64,000 nucleotides of DNA from Pohlia nutans (taxonomy: Eukaryota; Streptophyta; Bryopsida; Bryales; Mniaceae). Under the pieces are notes generated by a model that was given only the letters and a program-made list of their open reading frames with translations, did not search any database and was not told the DNA's origin. The stretch is from assembly GCA_022496805.1 (NCBI GenBank), contig CM040096.1, positions 8,681,501-8,745,500 of the forward strand. The letters run 5' to 3'. Positions 47,882-60,262 of the stretch are shown piece by piece. The translations under genes and the position numbers were made by a program. Position 1 is the first letter of the stretch; every line of letters begins with the position of its first letter.

Positions 47882-48913
47882 GGTATTAAGCGTGGGTATC
47901 GTATCATTGTAAAGACCAAGTACCGCCAGCTTGGATTTGATCGATGGATGGAGGCCTGTGGCTTCTCCGATCAACAGAAGAAGAATTTCTTTACAAAGCT
48001 CTGGCACCCTTGGCTGCCGAGGAAAATATCGTCGATGATTTGGTTGACCATTGCGGAGGGTCTACCGCTGGGAGCTTGGAGAATCAGGATTGGCCATTCA
48101 GGCATCTGTCCACTCTGTATGGGTAACCACCTCCAAACTCAGGAGCACGGACTCTTTACTTGCAACGCAGTACGTCCGGCATGGGACAAACTCCGTCATC
48201 TCGTATCCCTCTCTGATCATTGCATGCCACTGTTCATTTGGCATGACGCGCTGTATGGTCAGTTAGGAAGACCTCAAGCACGTGGACCCGGTCCCGGGAC
48301 ACCTGATCCCGACGAGGATTTCACGTGGGATATCGGTACCTCCTGTACCATCAACAACGGTACACCTTGGTATGTTATCCGTTGTGCTTTACTTTGGTTC
48401 CTGTGGTGCCAACATTGTGAGCATGACTTACGCAATGGAGTGTTCCATATTGGGGTTGCATTGTATATGGCTTGGCAGTGCACTGTTCAAGTGGGGATGG
48501 CAACATGGCGATAGTTACAGAAATTCCGCAAAAAATGCGACCCAAGTAAACATGCGGACATGGAAAACAAATTCTTGTCCATCTGGTGTTAAGGGAATTT
48601 GTTCTGTGTGAACACCAGGGGAAAACCACAATGGAATCCCACCCCTCATAGGGATTTTCTCCCTAGAGAGTACGCGAATACTTACTCTTCGGTACGTATT
48701 CATAGACAGGAAGCGGCTGACCGGGAGATGCAACCCTCTGTTTCAGAGCATTCCCAATCTTCGATCTTGCCAACTCTTATTCCACATTCCAGGACGCAAA
48801 ATCATGGAGATGCTGAAGACCTTGCCGAAGTTATTGTGGGTCAGTTATTGGCCGAGATCCAAGACGAGGTTGATCGTGAGGAGGAAGATGACGAAAGGCA
48901 GGCGTGTGATTAA
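47882..48913 (+). pseudogene. 3' end of a plant LINE: zf-RVT domain fragment
   Basis: Open from a TAA near 47880 to 48514, encoding TKYRQLGFDRWMEACGF, then FFTKLWHPWLPRKI and the zinc-knuckle CPLC...QEHGLFTC, the zf-RVT domain found C-terminal to reverse transcriptase in plant LINEs. After a stop at 48514 the coding sense continues in other frames to 48913 (WNPTPHRDFLPREYANTY and an acidic tail). So at least one frameshift or stop lies between 48500 and 48600. The RT and endonuclease parts are absent, as in a 5'-truncated LINE insertion. Confidence 0.7.
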
Positions 48914-51012
48914 CTTTCCCTTCCTGAAGACATACAGTCTCCTAGATTTCTTGCTTCGCATAATTCTCTTTGGACTAGTCTTTAGACTGCTATTTGGTAG
49001 TTTTTTTGGTGAACCCTTGTTGTTCTACCCTTGGTTTCCTTGGTGTTCTGTTTTTAGCTCACCCCTAGTTTCTTTTAGATCGTTAGATCTTCCTGGCTCG
49101 GGTCTTTGGCCTGGGCTTGGCACCCTGGTTTTGAGCTGTTGCTCCTTGGGTTGGCTTTCCCGGCCTGGGCGTTCGGGGTGTTTTCCCCTCTGGACTTCGG
49201 TCCCTTGTTTTAATCTAATACCCCGAATCGGGCTTTGAGGCTTAGTGGCTAAGGCCTCCATGCCGGAGCTAAGAGGTTCAAGGATCAAAACCCCTTGGCC
49301 CCCGCCCTTGGCTTAGCCTAGCTTGGTAGGTAGGTGGCTAAGTCCTTGAGCCTAGACTAGGCTAGGTGGCCCGCCCTTGGTATGTAGATGTCTAGGCCCG
49401 GGATGTGAGGAGTGGACTTACTAATGGACATCATTTTTACTACTAGTGTGACTTGGACATTGAACCAACACCGAACCAAGATAATTCTCTTGATTGTGAT
49501 CCGGAATCAACTGTTCCTAACCTGCACACGAAACCAACATAATTTCTGTTGAATTTCTCTTACACCGGAACCCCATTTCTCTAGTAGTGGTTTTTGCTTT
49601 TTGAACAAAGAATTTTGTTCTTCAGTTGTGGTGTGTTGTGTGTATTGTGCGTAGTCTTGGCAAAACATACACTAGAGATAGAGAGAGTGTGTGTGGAAAT
49701 TTACGGGTAACCTAGAAAATCACAATCAATTTTTCATCCTGATTCGAAATAGTTATTGTATCTGACACTTGGATACATTCACAGTAACACGACCCAAGGA
49801 CACTATAACCGATGATTAATTTAACGGATTGTTAAGCAATAATCTTATCATATGAATTGATAATGCAATATAAATTAGTAACTACATATAATAGATGTCA
49901 TTATACAATATACTAAAGTATGACGATGTTTGGGAAGTTATTGGTACTCCGAAACGACTAAAATATGGTCGTAACCAGTCGTTAATAACGACTAAAATGT
50001 GCTAAAATGTTCAAAATATGTCGCAAAATGTCCTTAAATTTTTCTAGTATCTACATAAATTGAAGATATTATTTTCTAAGCACTCATCAAGAGTCGTTAT
50101 AACTAGGCGGGGTTGGCTCGTTTTATTGTGAATGCACCCACTTAGCTGGATTTCACAATTTATAAAAATATTTTTTATTTTAAAATTGAATCTTAATTGG
50201 TGGCACCATTGGGGTATCTTTAGTGATAAGAAAAATTTAAAGGAGTTAGACATCAATCCCTAACTCCTCCAATGAACACAAATGGTTTGTTATTATATGT
50301 AAGTAGAGAGTGATGTTCAATTTGAGGGAGTTTGGGAGCTACAAGAGAACGTCATTGGGTACTTCGGTAATATCTCAAGCTCCGTCAAATTGATCATTAT
50401 TCTTTGATGAGTGAGAACATGGATGAAGAACTGAATGAAAACACAAGTAATAGATAATGTCCTAGGAATCAGATGAAAACGTGATTTATGGATGAAAAGC
50501 GAGTCGATAGATTTTTTTTTCCCAAATAGACCAGAGCCCATCTCGGTGGCAAGGATATTTTAAAGTGTTTTTGAAAGTAGCACAATTGGCTATCAACCTT
50601 TGCCGGGGAGGAATATTTCCAATTTTAAAGGCAATAATCTCTAAGATATTATCATAAGTAATTTCATGACTTAGAATCCGGCTACGTGAGTTTTAGAACT
50701 ACCAAAGCATTTCTAATTTTTTGACAAATTTTTAGTGGGCAAAATTAACCACATATTTCATTTTATTATTATTAGATGATTTTTCACCAATAAAAAATAA
50801 TAATAATCTACTTATCATTCCTGGTTCCCTGCGAACCGTTGGATCTTCACATGGAGATCCACGGCCCAGAGACCCCTCGAAATGGACAGCCCATCCCTGA
50901 GTAAAGGCCTCTGGTTCGCGAGGAAGTGTTTTTCTTCTCGTGTTGCTGTTGCCGTTTGTTGTCAGTTTTTCTTCTGTCTTGGATCGCCACCTTCGTGCCC
51001 TTTCCTCTCCCG
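48914..51012. other. LINE 3' flank and intergenic DNA upstream of SmF
   Basis: GC-richer up to 49400 (probable LINE 3' UTR and a tRNA-like repeat), then AT-rich with no gene. The last 150 bases before 51013 are the SmF leader. Confidence 0.5.
49232..49310 (+). repeat. tRNA-like (SINE-like) segment
   Basis: GGCTTAGTGGCTAAGG resembles a pol III A box and GAGGTTCAAGGATCAAAACC resembles a B box about 35 bases on. The A-box-like motif also occurs at 47870 next to the LINE fragment. Could be a SINE head; no poly(A) end or duplication was found. Confidence 0.35.
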
Positions 51013-52268
51013 ATGGCGGTAAACTTTCGAAACCTAGCCTTTTTTTGTGCACTTTTATCTTGATTCAGGCGTCGACATTGTTCCTACGCTGCAGGGTGCT
51101 TCTTTTTGAGCTTTTTTTCAACCAATGATGTTGCTTGAGATGGTTGTGATTTTGTCCGAGCTCAAGAGTGAGTGGGGGTTGTTTTAGCTGAATTGCATAA
51201 TTTATTTCCCTCCTGTATGTTTCCGTGTTCTTGCACAGACGGTACCGGTGAATCCGAAGCCCTTTCTAAATGACTTGACAGGCAAGCCGGTCATCGTGAA
51301 ACTCAAGTGGGGCATGGAGTACAAAGGTGCGTTGTTTCTCAGTCATTTAAAAACTTAGTTCTGAATGGAATACGGTAGTTGTGGTTGGAGTGATGCCGTG
51401 AAGTGTTTGTTTCTGAACCCTCTTTAAGCCCTAATTAGGGTTTCTGTTTGAGCATGGTCCGATGTCGTACCTGTTTGGAGAGGAAATTATCGCAGCTGTT
51501 TGCTTGTTAGCGTTGCTCTACATCCGAACACTATGTGCCAATGGAAGTTATAATGTCCTGTGCAGCTCAGATTGATCTTCTGGATTGTTTGATTATAAAT
51601 GGTACAACGGGTGGGTTTTAGCGTCTTAATAAAACTTCTGACGAGGTCATGGATTGTTTCCTGTTTTTGTGGGAGCAGGTTATCTGGTGTCGGTCGACTC
51701 ATACATGAACCTTCAGGTAATTAATACTCAGTTTCAAATTCCTTCCTGTTTGGCAGTTGAAAATGAATGTGATGTAAGGGATTATGCATCCGCCTGAGTG
51801 CGATAACAGCCCGAGTGCACTGTGTCCAGGGCATCCAGGGCTGTAATGGGATTTGAGTGCCCTCGATTTCTATAGCTGAGAATCTTCGGAGTGCTTAACG
51901 TTGAATGAGGATACGAGTGTGTAATGTCTCATTTATGGTTTTTCCTCGCTTTTCCTCGTTTACAGCTAGCAAGTACGGAGGAGTATGTGGATGGGGCATT
52001 TACAGGCAACTTGGGAGAGGTCCTTATTAGGTATGAAAGTTTTCTTTGGTTAAATTTGGGCTTCTTGGTCCTTGTGGCCATTTGAGTTAAATCTGTTGCT
52101 ATTCATCTGTTTCTCCGTGCAATATTTCTCAAACTTCCAGTTTTTGATGTTTACAGCCATCGTTCTGATCTATTTTTTTTGTGTTTCTCTTTTATTTGCA
52201 GATGTAACAATGTCATGTACTTGAGAGGTGTTCCTGAAGACGAAGATGTTGCTGAAGACGACGATTGA
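51013..52268 (+). CDS. SNRPF: Small nuclear ribonucleoprotein F (Sm protein F), 87 aa, five exons
   Basis: Exons 51013-51018 (ATGGCG), 51239-51326, 51679-51716, 51966-52030 and 52202-52268 total 264 nt. All introns are GT...AG and phases agree. The protein begins [20 protein letters not shown]. It has the Sm1 motif ([20 protein letters not shown], residues 27-46) and the Sm2 motif ([14 protein letters not shown]), then an acidic tail ending AEDDD. Length fits SmF (86-88). It forms the heptameric ring on the Sm site of U1, U2, U4 and U5 snRNAs. The first coding exon is only six nucleotides before the intron; the start is supported by the conserved second-exon join TVPVNPKPF. Appears fully intact. 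Confidence 0.95.
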
Positions 52269-52814
52269 TGAGGTCATAGTAGATGTATGATAATGTGGGT
52301 GCTGGCCGACATATTCGCGTATGGGCTTGTTGTCCTTCAGCCTCTCTTCATACAAAATGGAGCCCAGTCTTTGCTATTGGGAGGGGAATACCAGTAACCT
52401 TTGATGACGATATTGAGGTTTGTGCAGGCTATGCCTTATCAAATGTCATTAGTGATGCTGGATCGTTTGTTGGTTTCAGGCGCCATAGCTTTTTCTAAAG
52501 CCAACCTCTCTGAGACCATCAAGGGATGACAATTTGCCAATCCTTAGTTTTCAGATCCGTTCGTTACTCAAGTTAGATTGTAGGAAGTGCCATGACTCAG
52601 CACATCTTGCAAAAAGTTTTCCATTAATTTTGTGAAGGCAATGAATGGCCTGGACGCTTGAGAAACTCTCATATACCGTCAAAATTGGTGACTTTGTTTC
52701 CCTTCTTCAAATGAATCAAATCACCTAACTAGTTTTTAATAATTTCTATACAGCACAAGGCAGGTAGATTGAAAGTCATGTTTTCTCTATACTTGGGATA
52801 TCATCAAGCTGAAT
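52269..52814. other. SmF 3' flank
   Basis: Probable 3' UTR and short intergenic DNA before the Tc1 element. No further gene seen. Confidence 0.5.
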
Positions 52815-53082
52815 TACAGGAAGCATCCCAAAACAATCAGTGTAGCATGTACTCTTTGATGCAATTACTGTGGACTACGATAATTCTAAAGATTAACATC
52901 TTTATCTGTTCTTATTTGATCAGTTTAATTTGCAACCGCATGGTTAGAGAGTGAGTTTGCATATGATGGGAGCTAATTTGCATAGAACTTCAACTTGTAC
53001 TTTTAGAACTTTACACTATTAGTTGTCTTGCATCTATGTGCACAAAAATCTCTATTGTGGGCCTTCTTTACTAGAAGAGAAG

Positions 53083-54261
53083 ATGGTGAAAGCATTAACT
53101 TGACAACAAGAGAATATAGTTTCTATGCTTCAAAGAGGGTGTCCACATGGAGAAATTGCAAGAACTTTGTATGTTAGTGTAGGAAGTGTGCATAGCCTTT
53201 GAGAGACACATCTTTCCAATGTAGATCATGCACGTGGAGGTAGGTCACAGTTAATGACTAGAGTGATGGAATGATCATGTGCTAAAAATGACTAGAGGAA
53301 GATTAGATACTGCTCTAAATGTGGCAAGATGAGCCCTCAAAGAGTTTGGGGTTAGAAGTGAGTGCTCAAATTGCAAGGTGTGTACTTCGTAGAGATGATT
53401 TAGGTGCACAAGTGAAGAAGTTGCAACTTTCTAGCAAAAATGTCAAGGCACGTTTAGAGATTGCAAGACTCCACCAAAACTAGATAGTAGATGATTGGAG
53501 TTGAGTAAGCTTTTTTGATGAGTTTAAAATCAACCAATTTTGTTCAAATACACAGGGAGATAAATACAAGATTCCCATATGGGAAACGTGGACAAATTTC
53601 CCACAATTGTAACTTTCCCAGATCAAAAATACACTACAATCATCCCAAGAAAGTTACAATTGTGGGAATTTTCTCCCACTTCCCATATGAAATCCCATGT
53701 GGGAATGTCTTTATTTCTCCCCGTGATAGGATGTCTTGGTGTTGGACACATGATCCAAAGGAGTGTTTGTCGCGAATTGTTATTCAGACAATAAAACATG
53801 TTGGTAGAGAAATTACGATTTGGGGAAGTATGAGCATTCATGGACCTAGATTTGTATGCAAAGTAGAGGGCCGCATAAACCAACATCGTTATCAGGAAAT
53901 TTTAGAGCAAATTGTCAATAGGAAAATTCAGAAGTTTGACTTAGATCCTTCTTTTGTAATTTTACAAGAAGACAATGCTCACATTTATACCACTAAGATG
54001 TTTCTGGAGTGGTTTTCGCAGTAGTGTTTCACTCTTTTACCTTGGCATGTTCAATCGCCTTATTTGAATCTGATTGAACATTTATGGAAAATTCTCAAAT
54101 GACGATGTGAGCATTCACCAAGTGGAATGATTGAATTGTGCGATCCTGTGGTAGAAGTTTTCTATTCTGTTGCTTCAAATGATTGCAGAAGGCTTGTAGA
54201 AAGCATGCCACCCCGAATTGCAACTTTGCTAGGAGCAAAAGGAAAGTGGACAAAATATTGA
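53083..54261 (+). pseudogene. Tc1-like DD34E transposase pseudogene
   Basis: The N-terminal helix-turn-helix is recognisable (GCPHGEIARTLYVSVGSVHS), followed by HARGGRSQLMTR. The first catalytic Asp lies in FDEFKIN near 53515, the second in LQEDNAHIYTT near 53975. The Glu in SPYLNLIEHLW (near 54075) comes after exactly 34 intervening positions, one of them a stop. Several further stops and frameshifts lie before 53515, and a MITE splits the FCSN...RMSWCW segment. Cannot encode an active enzyme. Confidence 0.85.
53551..53725. mobile_element. 175-bp MITE nested in the Tc1 transposase
   Basis: Ends read CACAGGGAGATAAATAC and, from the other side, CACGGGGAGAAATAAAGAC. Flanked by ATA on both sides (53548-53550, 53726-53728). 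A second internal symmetry pairs TTCCCACAATTGTAACTTTC with its complement. CAC...GTG ends and a 3-bp duplication suggest a CACTA/CMC relative, though Harbinger-type is possible. Confidence 0.82.
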
Positions 54262-54490
54262 GTGATTCTCTTCTTGGAGTAACAAAACTGATCTAAAGTA
54301 TAGGCAAACTTTGAAAAAAAATCTTTCTTAATTTAACAATGTTTTGGACGGAATCTTTTTGAAACATGTATGTTCTCACACATAGTATCTCAATAAGATT
54401 ACTATCTACGAGTGCATGTGTTTATTTTTCCCCCATGATTGATTGAATGAAAAGTTTGCAAACATCAGATCAGTTTTGGAAGGCACTGTA

Positions 54491-57060
54491 TTTTAATCAC
54501 CCTATATGTGGACATTGCTGGGGTTAAAGGAGAGATGAGTTGCTAAGAGCTTTTCGTGTTTGGTGGTCAGAGAACTCTGCTCCAAAGTACTAGATCTGTG
54601 TTTGGCTATGGCGTCTCAGATCTAGATCTATGTGCAACTAATGTATAGAAGATAGTGGGCGTTGTAGAAAGCGAGCGTGATGGCGATTCTCATTAGTCCA
54701 CTAGTCTAATGCATAGATCTAGATTGTGGGCATTTTAACTAGAAAGAGAGCGTGATTGCGATTCTAATAAGTCCCCACAAGATAGATCTCATTGCATATG
54801 CATTAAGTGTACTTAGAGAGTAGATGTGGAGTCACAGCACAAATTTCACAGCAAAAGCAACGGAAGAAACAAGAGCATCTTGAACCACCACTCAAGCAAG
54901 AGACCATTGAGCAGCAAGCGAAGGCGCGATCTGCGCCATCTCCACGAGCTCTTTACAGGCAACATTTTTTCCACCTTTCTATTACAAAAATCACTACGCA
55001 CATTTGCTTTGTTTTAGAGATTGAGACTTATTCTCAAATAGATCATAGATATACCATTGCTATTAAGTTTTATTGCAATAGAACTAGATATACCTACATA
55101 GTTGTTAGAAGCAAGATTAGAGATCTCTACAAGCTGGTGAACGGCAAATTTGATTATAGCATTGATAGAAATGCATTTTGTTGCATAGTGGTAAGAACGT
55201 ATTCCCATCATACCTGCGATAATCAAAGCCCACAAGTCAAGATCGGCAGCAGCAAGCATCAAGAAGACAGACCAAGAAGGAGAGGAACAAATCTACACAT
55301 GTGGGGACAACATCAACGTCAAACGCATCAAATGTCAAGCAAATGCAAGTGTTGAAGACAGCGGCAACCAAGAAATCAATGTTGGTTTTGAAGACAGTGG
55401 CACTCACGCAGACAACAGCGTTGCTGATTGCAACGGTAGTACAAACACCAAATGTGGCAGCTGCCACAAAGCAAGACCCTGCAGCAGAGACAACAAGAAG
55501 GTCGGAGGTCAAAACCCTAATTTTCACTGCAAAGTTGCTGAAAAGTGGAGAAGAAGCAGCGGTAGTACAAGATCAGAGGTTTGCAAAGGCAAAGCTAGAA
55601 ACATCACCGTGAGAGACAATCGAGATTGCAACGACGTACACACTGGCAGTGGAGATCATGACCTAACGAATTGGGCAGAAGGAAGGCAAAGCAGGGACAA
55701 CATCAACAATACAAGCAGTAATTTCAGAGGAGTAGAAGAACACCAAAACAGAGGCAGGAGCGTAGACGGACCAGGAAGCTGCAACAGGGGCAGCAAACCA
55801 GAAAACCGCAACAATTGCAAAAAAAAGAAGAACAAGGGAGCAGGGGAGCAGAGTGAGGAGCAGGGGAGCAAAGATACCAGGAGAGCAGAGAACAAAGTCG
55901 AACTTGGAAGCTGTTGTAGGAGCGACAGAAATCAAGCAGTTAGCCTCAACAACGGAGGTCGGAAGCGGGGAGCCGGCACTAGCTACACACAGAGCTAGCA
56001 AAACAAAGGTAAACGTTCAAGCAACAGTAGCAGCTGTAAGAGAACAGCAAGTGATTCCGTGAAAACCAACGCAGAAAACAAAGCCGAAAGAGTCAGAAGC
56101 TACGGCAACAGAGGAGGCAGAAGCTGCATTGAGAGAGTCAAAAGCTGTCAAAGCACAGACAATGACTACAATAGCAGGGACTTCGTAAGAAAACCTGGAA
56201 TTCACGACGGCGAGGAAGGATCAAAGGGCAGCGGCGGTGTCAGAACGTGTGCGAGAACAAGCCGCAACAGCTGCAGCAGTGGAGCTGAATCGATCACCAA
56301 CAAATGCAGTCGTGATAGTGAATCAGGGAACAGCAGCTGCAACGACGAGGAAGGAGTCGATTGCAACGACGGAGAAGGAGTCGACTGCGACGGCGTAAGA
56401 AAGCAGGAGAAGGTATATCGGGAAAAACGCAGCAGAGAAGACACAATTCAAGGAGAAGGCGAAAACGAAAGACGAAATCAGAAACGTAGGTTGGGCGCCG
56501 GCAGCAAAAGAGTAGAGGACCAGAAGCGGAGCCGAAAAGAAAGAGCCGGAGGTGGAGACTGCGGACGCCAAGGTGAGAGAAGAACCTGCCACAACGAGAT
56601 TAGAAGACGGCAGAGGAGGAGACGAAGGCAGAAGTCGGCAAACGGTGAAAAAGAAGACTGCAGTCGCGGAGGTAAGCAAAGAATCTGCGGCGGAAAACAC
56701 AGAAGGCAAAACGGCACAGACAAGAAATCAAGCCACAGGAGTCAGCGGAGCTAGCAAAACCAAGTAAGTAGAGAAGGCTGCAGCGGCAAAGACGAAGACT
56801 GCAACGGAAACGGTAAGGGAGCTGCGAAGGCACGGGGAGGCACGATAAAGAAGCTGAGAAGACACGAAGGCGGAGATTGCAGCAACAACGACGAAGAGCA
56901 AAGCTACAGAGGAAACGACGGAGAGGAAGGCTGCGACAGCAGAAGCCAAAGAGAAGGCGACCACAAAGGCAAAGGGAGAAGTGTGGAGAACAAGCAGCGC
57001 CAACGCTTTATAGGAGCAGGGAGAGGAGAAACGGCCAACCACAGCAGAAGAAGCCCAAGG
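54491..57060. other. Purine-rich, decayed low-complexity region
   Basis: 54540-54780 has two related roughly 75-bp units (GTGGGC.TT..AGAAAG.GAGCGTGAT.GCGATTCT). 55300-57000 is rich in GCA, ACA, AAG and GAG triplets on the plus strand. In shifting frames it reads as Ala/Thr/Lys/Glu-rich protein (KAATAEAKEKATTKAKGE near 56930), with no long consistent frame. Probably the decayed 5' part of the element whose ORF1 follows. Confidence 0.5.
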
Positions 57061-59491
57061 CTCCTAGCAATGGCTTCAAAGAGCGGAGCTAGGACCAATG
57101 AGGATGGAGCAGTCAACATGGATATGGAGTGGGACTCCTCTATGACCACAAGTTTGAAGCGCATATTGGAGAAGAAGGCGGCCAACAAGGAGAGCACGAT
57201 GGGGGACAATGGAAACAAAAAAACCAAAGGTACTCCTACACATGCCAATGACTCCCTCTCCATTCTCCCCATCCCTCCTACTCTTCCCTCAACCTCTCAT
57301 GGGCATAACACGGATGATATGGTTAAGGATTCCAACATGGATGACATAACTAACGATAGCCCGGTTAAGGTGATTATTGAGCCACGCAAGCCTAATTTTT
57401 GGTTAGGCTTTAATTTCATGGAATTGTTAGGCCATGAAAATGGTGAAGAGGCCATTTTCATGGATGAATCCTTAGATGACATGATCACTAGAGGCATGCT
57501 TCCGATAGAGGCCGAAGAAGCACGCCATGCTATAGTTGCATTCCCACGAACAACCCAAATCCTCTATCCTACGGAGAGAGAAGATGAGATTTTGGGGCAA
57601 CACTATAATTTAACCCAAATCCCTTTTGAAATCCCGGTTAATCCGACCACGGGATTAGCCCTTGATTTCCACTTAGAAATCCACTTTGAAGTGGATATTA
57701 ACAATCCCTTCTTCCATGATGACATTAGAGCTAAAGTCAAAAAGAGATTATTTGACATGGACATCCCTCTTGGCACGGATATTATCGATCCAATAGCGGT
57801 GCTTTGTTTTAGCACCAAGAGGGGTGGCCAAAGAGGGTTTGGAACGGTGTAATCAAATTACACCTTCTAAAGCCTGAAATTGATGGCATTAACATGCTTA
57901 ACCCCTAACTGCCCAAGCAGGCGTTTTTGGCCTGATGTACAGATTTCATCCGTATTTTCTCATCCGTCATGCACTTTTTGTGGTGTGATTTTTTTACTGA
58001 ATTTTTTATGGGAAGTTAACTTCATGTATGTGTGATCCGATCTAAAAGGAAATAATTTTTGAAAAAATTATGCCTCATTTTGTGTTGTAGTGTTTCACCA
58101 AAAATCTTGAAGATTTTGGTCTAAAAGTGTTCATGAAAAAAAAACTATTAAAATCAAGCATCCAAAAAATTTCCAAAAATCGCTACACCTAAAGTACTAC
58201 ATTATAACCTATCACAACAAATTTCATCCACATATTGTCAATATCTTATTTGTAATTGAATTACAAAGTAATCTTTTATTTTATGTTTCAAAATTTATAA
58301 AAAAAAGATTAGTGATAGTAGTCATAGATCTAACTGTTTAGATAGAATCTAAAATTAAAAATGTATAACTTTTATTCATACATCAAGTTCTAAATATTCA
58401 TATTAATTGCATTTTATAATGCATCTTTGCAAAACTGCCTAAACTAGACATAGGTGAGGACGTTTAGGGGTTAAAGGGCTACGCCTTTTTATCCTAGAGT
58501 TGGACACGGTTGATGGTTACTCAAAGACACCTTGCCCAAAAATGTTTTTGGGCAAAGTGTGCAAGAGTTTTCATAATGTTGCTAGGAACACTAACTTATC
58601 CGTGTAGATTAAGAGTGACAACCTAGTTGATATGACCGCTAGTGCCATTTTTTACGATGTCTTAAGAAATAGTTTTCTTAAGAAGCAAGACTTTGAGATA
58701 GTTGATGTCCAAAAAAACACGATTTACAGCCATGCCTTCATCATTGCGCTTACTCCAAAGCAAGCAAAGAAAATTAGGCTTCATCAAGTAGCGGCTAACC
58801 AAGAGATCATTATGCCTCATAAGAAAATTAGCCAAGCACCCCGTATTACTCCCGAGGCTAAGGCTAAAAAGGATGCTTTATCCTTGACAGTCACTCTCTC
58901 ACTTACCCATCTTGATGTCGGTGGTTGATACCACGGAAGCTATTTTCAAAACCATGGAAAGCAAGAATGTGGCTTCCATATGGTTTCATAGGGAAGTAGG
59001 AACTAGACACAATGGGAGTGCTAATGTTCAATGTACAAATCCCATTGTGTATAGATCATTTGTGAACAAAACTCATGTGATTGGAAGGCACTATGTGGAC
59101 TTTGCACTGCATAGAAGAAGTTTAGATGGATTAGACCCACCCACCAAGGAGCAAGTAGAGAAATGGGGCTTCAACGACATTACTGCAGCACTAGTCAACA
59201 CTGTGGCCACATTGGTGACAACAACACCCACTATCAACAAAGGAGGATGTGCTAACAATTATGGAGGAGAGCAACAAGACCATTAGAGAAGAAAACAAGA
59301 AGATGAAAGAAGAAATTGAGAAGACAATGGAGAAGAAGATGAATGAAGAAAGACTCATCAACAACGCAAAACATGATGAACTTCAAGAGAAGATAGACCA
59401 CATCTATGACATACTCATGTTAGCGGTCAAAGACATCCAAGAAATCAAAAGTAGTACTTCAAGACCTACCTTAGAATACCAAAAAACGTAG
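57061..59491 (+). pseudogene. ORF1-like protein of a retroelement, broken
   Basis: A continuous frame to 57852 (MASKSGARTNEDGAVNMDM..., NFWLGFNFMELLG, IPVNPTTGLALDFHLEIHF) is followed after a frameshift by WNGVIKLHLLKPEIDGI. A TTAA element sits at 57902-58470. The frame then resumes (KVCKSFHNVARN, VDMTASAIFYDVLRNSFLKK, FEIVDVQKN, IALTPKQAKKI), with one stop near 58607. A segment with SIWFHREVG..HNGSANVQC (58960-59150) could be RRM-like, and a coiled coil (59264-59400) ends the protein. The layout recalls nucleic-acid-binding ORF1 proteins of non-LTR retrotransposons; this is inference. It may or may not belong to the 2A-endonuclease element downstream, whose composition is very different. Confidence 0.5.
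57902..58470. mobile_element. TTAA-type MITE inserted in the ORF1-like gene
   Basis: 569 bp, inverted relative to 14234-14801 and 16011-16576 and clearly of the same family. Ends TTAA-CCCCTAACTGCC and GGACGTTTAGGGG-TTAA. Removing the element with one TTAA rejoins ATGCTTAAAGGGCTA, which restores the reading frame across the site (NM-LKG-LRLF). This shows directly that TTAA is the duplicated target. Confidence 0.85.
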
Positions 59492-60103
59492 ATTGATCAA
59501 AGACTACAAGGTAGAATACATAGTATATATATATTACTCATACTATACCAATACATTACTATATACCAGCTACATGTACTGTATTAAGTACATGTATAGT
59601 ATACAAGTAGTATACATTTTAGAACACATACGCGTATATATACGCCGGAACATAGAGTATGGTATATTGCATACCAAAAAAATACCAAAAAATACTTATA
59701 CGAATAGAGTACCTATATACAAATATTACACTGTATTATTATACCCCAAAAATACAATAAAATGGTATATACCAATACCAAATACAAAATACAGATTTGT
59801 ACAAAATACAAATACAACAATATACTTATACAAAAAAAATTCATACAATACCAAAATACAAATACCTCTCTACAATACATAAAGAACATACTACAAATAC
59901 TCCAATATATACACAAAGTTTTACAAAAAGAAAAAGAAAAACAACAAAACAAAACTAAATACCAAAAGAAACAACATTATAATAAAAAAACACAACAAAT
60001 TACTCTCAAATACCACATATAAAGCCCCACACACAAAAACACACAAAGATAACACACCCAAAAACACATAATACATAAAACAAAAAGAAATGCCAAAAAC
60101 CCC

Positions 60104-60262
60104 AAACTTGGGCTAGTTAGGAATCCCAAGTTCAAACTCGGGATACTTGGGAACTCCAAGTTCAAACTTGGACTACTTGGAAACCCCAAGTTCAAACTTC
60201 GGCTACTTGGGAACCCCAATTTCAAACTTGGGCTACTTGGGAACCCCAAGAACCCCAAGTTC
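60104..60262 (+). repeat. 30-bp tandem repeat, five units
   Basis: Units begin AAACTTGGGCTACTTGGGAA and continue CCCCAAGTTC, at 60104, 60134, 60164, 60194 and 60224. Each unit is partly self-complementary (CTTGGG...CCCAAG). Confidence 0.92.

Larger units (their letters stand above)
52815..54490 (+). mobile_element. Decayed Tc1-like DNA transposon
   Basis: Right end reads inward TACAGTGCCTTCCAAAACTGATC (shown in part: TACAGTGCCTTCC). A degenerate counterpart TACAGGAAGCATCCCAAAAC lies at 52815. It encloses a dead DD34E transposase on the plus strand. Size, about 1.68 kb, is normal for Tc1-like elements. Left boundary uncertain. Confidence 0.65.
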
